From Collinsella sp. (GTDB lineage Bacteria > Actinomycetota > Coriobacteriia > Coriobacteriales > Coriobacteriaceae): a stretch of DNA of 11,217 nt. A program made the position numbers and the translations under genes. Positions 6,899-11,217 of the stretch are shown here, in pieces. The notes under the pieces are model-generated. The model ran no database searches. It was not told the origin of the DNA and worked only from the letters and a program-made list of their open reading frames with translations. Every line of letters begins with the position of its first letter. Position 1 is the first letter of the stretch. Where the stretch lies: contig JAIJJM010000032.1 in assembly GCA_022728415.1 (NCBI GenBank), positions 1 through 11,217 of the forward strand, read 5' to 3'.

Positions 6899-7222
6899 GT
6901 GAGCACCATTCAAACGGGGATCACAGAGCAGGTTATTGCGTGGCTCTTTGACCACCTGCCAACGGTGTATGCAGCAGGCGCGGCGGTCAGCATTTCCGCG
7001 CTGATGAGTCTTTATGACGGACGAACACTGGTTCAGACCGTAACGGGATCGCTGGCGTGCGGCGTTCTTGCCATGGCCGTGGCCGGGTCGTTGCGCTTCT
7101 TCGGGTTTCCTGAAGATGCCGTGACGTTTATCGGCGCATCAATCGGTTTTATGGGCGCAGAGAAAGCACGCGACAAGGTTATTGCGGCCTTTAATCGCAG
7201 GGTGAAGGAGAAGGACGAATGA
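6899..7222 (+). CDS. Class I holin, lambda S family (occupies the place of P2 gene Y)
   Basis: Inner-membrane hole former that times lysis and releases the endolysin. The 107-residue product has three likely membrane segments (about 20-38, 44-63, 74-89) and a charged C-terminus (RRVKEKDE). Its pattern, with YDG..LVQTVTGSL, FFGF and FIGASIGFMG followed by a basic tail, matches lambda S (YNG..TKTVIDAT, FAGL, FIGYIG) and not the 93-residue P2 Y. I chose GTG 6899, with GGGGAG about six bases upstream. A second in-frame GTG lies five codons earlier (6884), so a dual start like that of lambda S is conceivable, though the extra residues carry no charge. It begins two bases after X and overlaps the endolysin by four bases (ATGA). 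Confidence 0.88.
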   Translation: MSTIQTGITEQVIAWLFDHLPTVYAAGAAVSISALMSLYDGRTLVQTVTGSLACGVLAMAVAGSLRFFGFPEDAVTFIGASIGFMGAEKARDKVIAAFNRRVKEKDE

Positions 7223-7611
7223 GCAACACATTTAAATTCAGCAGCCGGAGCGAAAAGAATTTGCAGGGCGTAAATCCTGAGCTGGTGAAAGTGACCCGAC
7301 GGGCACTGGAAATTTCGGAAGTGGATTTTGGTATCACCGAAGGGTTGCGCAGCCGTTACCGCCAGAAGCAACTTGTGGCCACGGGTAAGAGCCAGACCAT
7401 GAACAGCCGCCACCTTACGGGGCATGCCGTGGATGTTGTGGCTTATATCGGCAGCCAGGTGTCATGGGAATGGCCGCTGTACGAAAAAATCGCAGCAGCA
7501 TTCAGACAGGCCAGCCGGGAACTGAATATTCCGGTGGAATGGGGCGGCGACTGGAAGACCCTGAAAGACGGACCGCATTTTCAGTTACCGCACGGAGTTT
7601 ATCCGGCATGA
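7219..7611 (+). CDS. Endolysin, L-alanyl-D-glutamate peptidase type (M15 family)
   Basis: Cytosolic peptidoglycan peptidase released by the holin; the T5 homologue cuts the L-Ala-D-Glu bond of the stem peptide. The 130 residues contain the zinc motif SRHLTGHAVD with ligands H65 and D72, and DGPHFQL with presumed catalytic D117 and third ligand H120. The N-terminus (FKF..RSEKNLQGVNPELVKV) closely resembles that of the T5 endolysin. P2 gene K at this position encodes an unrelated enzyme of about 165 residues that cuts the glycan strand, so I give no symbol. No signal peptide is visible, so export needs the holin. The start overlaps the holin stop and the stop overlaps the LysB start. VanY or CwlK-like carboxypeptidase activity is the main alternative. 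Confidence 0.92.
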   Translation: MSNTFKFSSRSEKNLQGVNPELVKVTRRALEISEVDFGITEGLRSRYRQKQLVATGKSQTMNSRHLTGHAVDVVAYIGSQVSWEWPLYEKIAAAFRQASRELNIPVEWGGDWKTLKDGPHFQLPHGVYPA

Positions 7612-8015
7612 AGCTCTGGCCCACGCTGGGTGTCGCTTTTCTTCTGATTGCCGCCTGGGGAGCATCCATGCGTCTGTCGTGGTCACTGGGCCGGGAGAAC
7701 GCCAGAAACGAAGCGCAGGCCAGCACCCTGAAAAGTACCGTCGACACCCTGAATATCATCAGCGCCGGGGTACAGGATATGCAGCAGGTGCTGGCACAAC
7801 TCCGCGCGGAAAATCAGCAACGCAATCAGGACGGAGAGGCCAGACGTGAACAGCTACGCAACGATATTGCAAAAGATGAATGCGCCCACGCTTTGCCTGA
7901 CGCTCGTTTTACTGACAGGTTGCGCAGGCACGCAGAACGCGCCACGGCCAGCGCCGTCAGTCCGGCTTATACCGCAGACGCTGACCATACCGGTAACGCC
8001 TCCCCCCTTCCCTGA
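7608..8015 (+). CDS. lysB: LysB, Rz-like inner-membrane spanin
   Basis: Inner-membrane half of the spanin complex that fuses inner and outer membranes in the last step of lysis. The 135 residues have an N-terminal membrane anchor at about 4-20 (WPTLGVAFLLIAAWGAS). A periplasmic helical stretch rich in Gln, Glu, Arg and Asn follows (about 27-90) and is probably a coiled coil, and a looser C-terminus contains the region shared with LysC. This is the architecture of P2 LysB (about 141 residues) and lambda Rz. The ATG overlaps the endolysin stop (ATGA). In P2 a gene lysA (antiholin) separates K from lysB; here the two genes touch, so lysA is absent. Confidence 0.88.
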   Translation: MKLWPTLGVAFLLIAAWGASMRLSWSLGRENARNEAQASTLKSTVDTLNIISAGVQDMQQVLAQLRAENQQRNQDGEARREQLRNDIAKDECAHALPDARFTDRLRRHAERATASAVSPAYTADADHTGNASPLP

Positions 8016-8166
8016 CACTCCCACATGGGGAAATCTCGGTATATGGGGCGACCGCCTTCTGGATGCACTGGAAACCTGTAACGCGGATAAACGGGCCATT
8101 GAATTACTGGAACAGCGCAGGCTGCAACGACTGAACAACGAGGACAACAACCATGCTGAAAACTGA
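7876..8166 (+). CDS. lysC: LysC, Rz1-like outer-membrane lipoprotein spanin, nested in lysB
   Basis: Outer-membrane half of the spanin. From ATG 7876 the product is 96 residues, with a short hydrophobic signal sequence and lipobox LTGC (13-16), making C16 the lipidated residue. The mature part is proline-rich at first (APRPAPS, VTPPPFPDTP) and ends in a charged helix. It is read in a different frame from lysB, starting inside it (140 shared bases) and running 151 bases past its end, the partly nested Rz/Rz1 arrangement of P2. A GTG at 7846 would add ten residues before the signal sequence and is less likely. The end overlaps R by 14 bases. Confidence 0.87.
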   Translation: MNAPTLCLTLVLLTGCAGTQNAPRPAPSVRLIPQTLTIPVTPPPFPDTPTWGNLGIWGDRLLDALETCNADKRAIELLEQRRLQRLNNEDNNHAEN

Positions 8167-8620
8167 TTCCCTGCGTGAAGCCATGACCCGTTCATGCCGA
8201 TGGTGTCAGGCCAACCCGGAAAAATTCACCATTTTCGTGGAGAGCGGCAACATTGAAACGACCGGAGAAACGCCCTCGTTTGTTTACCGCTATCAGATGG
8301 TGATGTTTGTCATGGATTACGCCGGGGAGCTGGACGACCTCACGCTGCCGCTACTGGCGTGGTTATCCGAAAATCAGCCACAGTTGTTGCTCAACCCTGA
8401 GCGTAATCAGGACATCAAATTCTCCGCCGTTATCAATGACGATGACAGCGCCGATCTCCTGTTTACGCTCCCCCTGCGGGAACGCGTTCGCATTACGCGC
8501 AACAGTCAGGGGACACCGCAGGCAGAACACCTGCCGGAGCCAAAACCCCGCCTGCCATCTTCCGAAGGCGACTGGTCGCATGTATTCCAGGATGTGACGT
8601 GGGGTGAAAGCGATGGATAA
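8153..8620 (+). CDS. R: Tail completion protein (P2 gpR family)
   Basis: Needed in P2 for finishing the tail at its head-proximal end, with S. The 155-residue product equals the P2 R length as I remember it. It shows the family pattern LREAMTRSCRW near the start, YQMVMFVMDYAGELDDLTLPLLAWLSENQPQLL (about 47-79) in two strings around a hydrophobic core, and RERVRITR (about 108-115). LPEPKPR and a tryptophan-containing acidic end follow. AGGA (8141-8144) lies eight bases before ATG 8153. It overlaps LysC upstream and S downstream by eight bases, so the lysis and tail genes are one transcription unit. Confidence 0.92.
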   Translation: MLKTDSLREAMTRSCRWCQANPEKFTIFVESGNIETTGETPSFVYRYQMVMFVMDYAGELDDLTLPLLAWLSENQPQLLLNPERNQDIKFSAVINDDDSADLLFTLPLRERVRITRNSQGTPQAEHLPEPKPRLPSSEGDWSHVFQDVTWGESDG

Positions 8621-9248
8621 GGCATTCACCCGCGTGGATGAAACCTTTGAGGCCATCCGCGACAGCCTGAATCAGCAGGCCATCAATAACATCGCCAGAA
8701 AGCTGGCACAGGATTTACGCCGCGCCCAGCAGGCGCGCATCCGGTCACAGAAAGCGCCGGACGGGACCGCATGGACACCACGCAGACGCCGCGTAACCCG
8801 GATACAGGAACGCATTCGCTTTATCTGGAATAACGAAGCACGCACGCTGAAAAACTGGCATCACGACACGGGGAAATACGGGCGAACCATCACCGGGTGG
8901 GATGAGGATAAAAACAGCATCCGCACGTTTTACCGGGATGACATCGACCGCTTTCTGGAAATACGCACCCGGCGCATCAACCAGGACAGCACAAAGCGCG
9001 TCCCCATGTTCGTAAAACTGCGCACCGCCCGCTACCTGAAAGCCCGTGCAGATGCTTCCGGTGTGACGGTGGGTTACAGCGGCGTGGCCGCACGTATTGC
9101 CCGCGTTCATCAGTTCGGTGAGCGCGATCAGGTTGCGCCGGGCATTTTCACCGATTACCCGGTACGTGAGCTGTTGGGCATCAGTCAGGCAGATGAACGC
9201 CTGATTTATAACACAGTGCTGGGCCGGATTGCGGAGGCTGTACGGTGA
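8613..9248 (+). CDS. S: Tail completion/virion morphogenesis protein (P2 gpS family), enlarged
   Basis: Partner of R in completing the tail. From ATG 8613 (GGGGTG about nine bases upstream) the product is 211 residues, against about 150 for P2 S. The two conserved blocks are present: a helical, basic N-terminal block ending QQARIRSQKAPDGTAWTPR (about 39-57) and the C-terminal MFVKLRTARYLKARA, RIARVHQFGERD and YPVRELLGISQAD (about 132-194). Between them lie roughly 60 additional residues (about 65-130) rich in Arg, Trp, Thr and Asp. A GTG at 8604 would add three residues but overlaps the binding site. The stop overlaps the V start as GTGA. The family assignment is firm; the insertion's role is unknown. 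Confidence 0.9.
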   Translation: MDKAFTRVDETFEAIRDSLNQQAINNIARKLAQDLRRAQQARIRSQKAPDGTAWTPRRRRVTRIQERIRFIWNNEARTLKNWHHDTGKYGRTITGWDEDKNSIRTFYRDDIDRFLEIRTRRINQDSTKRVPMFVKLRTARYLKARADASGVTVGYSGVAARIARVHQFGERDQVAPGIFTDYPVRELLGISQADERLIYNTVLGRIAEAVR

Positions 9249-9826
9249 GCGCAGAACTCATGCGACTGCTGAGCAATATCATCCGCACCGGGATCATCTC
9301 TGAAGTTGATGAGAAGTCCTGGCGCGTGCGCGTTCGCAGCGGCGAACTGGAAACAGGCTGGCTGCGCTGGAACACCACGCGCGCGGGTGCCTTCAATGTG
9401 TGGTTGCCGCCATCACCCGGCGAACAGGTGGTAATAGCCTGCATCGGCGGCAACCCGGAAACCGCCATGATAATTGGCAGTCTGTGGAGTGATGCCATTC
9501 CGGCACCCGGCAAAAGCCTGAAAGAAATCGTGGTCAGCGCGCCGGATGGCGCGGTGTTCCGCTACGACGCGGACGCTGGCGCACTGAGCGCCAGCGGCAT
9601 GAAAACAGCCAGCCTGCAGGCATCCGTCAGCGTGACACTGGACACGCCCGTCGTGGAATGCACAAACCTTCTGAGAACGGCGACGCTTGACGTCACAAAA
9701 GGGGGAAAGATGAGCGGCAATATCACGCACAGCGGCGGCAATTTCACCTCAAACGGCATCACAGTGCATACACATAAGCACGGTGGCGTTAAAGGTGGCA
9801 GCGATTCGACAGGAGGCCCGCAGTGA
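9245..9826 (+). CDS. V: Baseplate central spike (P2 gpV family)
   Basis: Trimeric spike at the tail tip that pierces the outer membrane. The 193 residues (P2 V about 211) show an N-terminal OB-fold domain (MIRTGII-like NIIRTGIISEVD at 11-22; WLPPSPGEQVVI at 53-64), then a repetitive beta-helix stretch (ASGMKTASLQASVSV through DVTKGGKMSGNITHSGG). The tip follows with HTHKH at 175-179. In P2 the same HxHxH tip binds an iron ion across the trimer. The start is GTG 9245, overlapping the S stop (GTGA); ATG 9260 is an alternative. P2 has a separate late promoter before V, but I see no clear Ogr-type site inside the end of S here. Confidence 0.94.
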   Translation: MSAELMRLLSNIIRTGIISEVDEKSWRVRVRSGELETGWLRWNTTRAGAFNVWLPPSPGEQVVIACIGGNPETAMIIGSLWSDAIPAPGKSLKEIVVSAPDGAVFRYDADAGALSASGMKTASLQASVSVTLDTPVVECTNLLRTATLDVTKGGKMSGNITHSGGNFTSNGITVHTHKHGGVKGGSDSTGGPQ

Positions 9827-10173
9827 CAACCCGCTACACAGGAATGAATCCGGACGGGACGGGAAACCTGAACGATATGGAGCACCTGAAACAGTCAGTC
9901 AGGGATATCCTGACCACCCCGCTGGCAAGCCGGGTTATGCGACGGGAATATGGCAGCCTTTTGCCTGATTTGATTGACGAACCCATGAATAACACCACGC
10001 GTCTGCAATGCATGAGTGCTGCCGTGATTGCACTGACACGATGGGAACCCCGCATTGCCCTGGACGCCATCGACGTTGTCTGGAAGGCAGGAGGCCGCGC
10101 CGGGGTGACGCTGTCGGGCACTGTCATGCAGACCATGCAGAATGTTGAATTAACCATCACGCTGAGGGAGTAA
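9823..10173 (+). CDS. W: Baseplate wedge protein (P2 gpW, gp25-like)
   Basis: Wedge component of the baseplate, homologous to T4 gp25, which helps trigger sheath assembly. The 116 residues (P2 W about 115) carry the family core HLKQSVRDILTTPLASRVMRREYGSLL (about 25-51), LIDEP (53-57) and ALTRWEPRI (about 72-80). It begins at GTG 9823 overlapping the V stop (GTGA). ATG 9844 would remove the MTTRYTG start that P2 W also has in similar form, so GTG is preferred. It ends three bases before J. Confidence 0.94.
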   Translation: MTTRYTGMNPDGTGNLNDMEHLKQSVRDILTTPLASRVMRREYGSLLPDLIDEPMNNTTRLQCMSAAVIALTRWEPRIALDAIDVVWKAGGRAGVTLSGTVMQTMQNVELTITLRE

Positions 10174-10176
10174 ATC

Positions 10177-11073
10177 ATGCCCGCCGTTGACCTTTCACAG
10201 TTACCGGAACCCGCCATCATCGCGGAGCCTGACTTTGAAGCAATTCTGGCTGACACAAAAGCCATGATGATTGCGTCCTATCCCGCCGAACAGCGTGAAG
10301 CCGTTTCCGCCGCGCTGGAGCTGGAATCGGAACCCCTTAACGTTATCGCCCAGACAACAGCGTTTCGTGAAATGCTGTTACGCCAGCGGGTCAATGAGGG
10401 TGCACGCGCCTGCATGTTAAGCCACAGCGCCGGGACAGACCTGGACAACCTCGCGGGCAATATGAACACAAAGCGCCTGGTTATCACTCCGGCAACGGAT
10501 ACCACCGACGCGGTGATGGAAAGTGACACCTCGCTGAGACTACGGGCGCAACGGGCATATGACGGTCTGAGTGTTGCTGGCCCGTCAGGTGCATACGAGT
10601 ATTTTGCCCGCAGCGCCAGCGGTCTGGTACGCGATGCGCGGGCCATCAGCCCGTCTCCGGCCAACGTGACGGTTTCCATCCTGTCCACTGAGGGCGACGG
10701 CACAGCAACGGAGGCGTTGCTTAATACCGTTCGCGCCGTTCTGAATGCAGAGGACACCCGCCCGGTGGCCGACCGCCTGACCGTACAGAGTGCCAGCATC
10801 GTGACATGGCGGCTGAATGCAAAACTGTACTTTTACCCCGGCCCGGAATCCGAACCTATTCTGGCCGCAGCTGAATCGTCGTTCAGGAAGTGGCTGTCTG
10901 AGCAGGGGCTTATCGGTCAGGACGTGGCGCTGTCAGCCATTGCTGCCGCACTGCATGTGCACGGTGTGCAACGCGTGGAGATAATCGAACCCACACAGAA
11001 TATGGCCATCAGCGACATACAGGCGGCGCGCTGTGAGTCATTCACCATCAGCGAAGGTGGGCGCAATGAGTAA
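10177..11073 (+). CDS. J: Baseplate protein J (P2 gpJ family)
   Basis: Wedge protein forming the outer baseplate together with W and I (J-family baseplate assembly protein). The 298 residues (P2 J about 302) match the family from end to end: VDLSQLPEP (4-12), LELESEPL (47-54), RQRVNEGARACMLSHSAGTDLDNLA (about 69-93) and VMESDTSLRLRAQRAYDGLSVAGPSGAYEYFARSA (about 113-147). Further on come ISPSPANVTVSILS (157-170), RPVADRLTVQSA and the near-end GVQRVEI. GAGGGAG at 10164-10170 lies six bases before ATG 10177. It overlaps I by eight bases. Confidence 0.95.
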   Translation: MPAVDLSQLPEPAIIAEPDFEAILADTKAMMIASYPAEQREAVSAALELESEPLNVIAQTTAFREMLLRQRVNEGARACMLSHSAGTDLDNLAGNMNTKRLVITPATDTTDAVMESDTSLRLRAQRAYDGLSVAGPSGAYEYFARSASGLVRDARAISPSPANVTVSILSTEGDGTATEALLNTVRAVLNAEDTRPVADRLTVQSASIVTWRLNAKLYFYPGPESEPILAAAESSFRKWLSEQGLIGQDVALSAIAAALHVHGVQRVEIIEPTQNMAISDIQAARCESFTISEGGRNE

Positions 11074-11217
11074 TTCGTTGTTACCGCCATCAGCCAGCAA
11101 TTTCATGCGTTGCGCCGAAGCTGTCGGAACACGCATTACAGACATTCCGGTAGACCTCAACACGCTGTGGTCGCCGGACACATGCCCGGTGCATCTGCTG
11201 CCTTATCTCGCCTGGGC
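11066..11217 (+). CDS. I: Baseplate protein I (P2 gpI family), cut by the window end
   Basis: First 50 codons of the tail protein I, which in P2 works with J at the baseplate periphery and links to the fibre H. The visible sequence MSNSLLPPSASNFMRC and LWSPDTCPVHLLPYLAW matches the P2 I start (LLPP, LWNPDTCPVSLLPWLAWA). ATG 11066 overlaps the end of J. The gene continues past the right edge; the expected next gene is the tail fibre H. Confidence 0.92.
   Translation, partial: MSNSLLPPSASNFMRCAEAVGTRITDIPVDLNTLWSPDTCPVHLLPYLAW

Noticed and set aside
7464..7607. Upstream extension of LysB into the endolysin gene.
   Set aside because: The endolysin frame carries the zinc and catalytic motifs there; ATG 7608 gives the expected anchor at the N-terminus.
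9062..9078. TGT-N11-ACA inside S as an Ogr-type site for a promoter before V.
   Set aside because: The spacing is one base short of the known N12, the site is over 160 bases from V, and no -10 element lies at the expected distance.

Overview
The window is about 11.2 kb of a P2-like (Peduoviridae) temperate myophage or prophage of an enterobacterium. The gene order, strand pattern and protein families match the P2 structural block: Q and P run leftward, and O, N, M, L, X, a lysis cassette, R, S, V, W, J and I run rightward. Codon use and moderately high GC suit Escherichia, Salmonella, Citrobacter, Enterobacter or Klebsiella. The proteins are clear homologues of P2 proteins but well diverged (for example the major capsid protein), so this is a relative and not P2 itself. 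All comparisons with P2, lambda or T5 are from memory of those proteins; no search was run.

Layout. Positions 1-353 hold no confident gene. They carry closely spaced palindromes, a candidate cohesive-end (cos) site and a leftward open frame leaving the left edge. Positions 354-3187 (minus) hold portal Q and large terminase P, translationally coupled. Positions 3188-3341 are a divergent intergenic region that must contain the leftward and rightward late promoters. Rightward from 3342 come scaffold/protease O, major capsid N, small terminase M, head-completion L and tail X. Lysis genes follow: holin, endolysin, and the Rz/Rz1-type pair LysB/LysC. Tail completion R and S, spike V, baseplate W and J, and the first 50 codons of I complete the window.

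Working together: Q, N, O and L build and finish the capsid; M and P cut at cos and package DNA through Q; X, R, S, V, W, J and I belong to the tail tube/baseplate; holin, endolysin and spanins open the three envelope layers. From L to I most genes overlap or nearly touch (ATGA, GTGA, TGATG junctions), which indicates translational coupling. The two clear exceptions are the N-M gap, with a strong hairpin, and the 102-base M-L gap, with a terminator-like hairpin plus T-run.

There is no CRISPR array, tRNA, insertion sequence or obvious defence island. I do not see a new biological system. The points worth checking are the non-P2 lysis module (lambda S-type holin plus T5-type M15 peptidase, no lysA), the two RNA hairpins inside the late operon, the palindrome-rich left end with its cos candidate, the extended C-terminus of Q, and the enlarged S protein.
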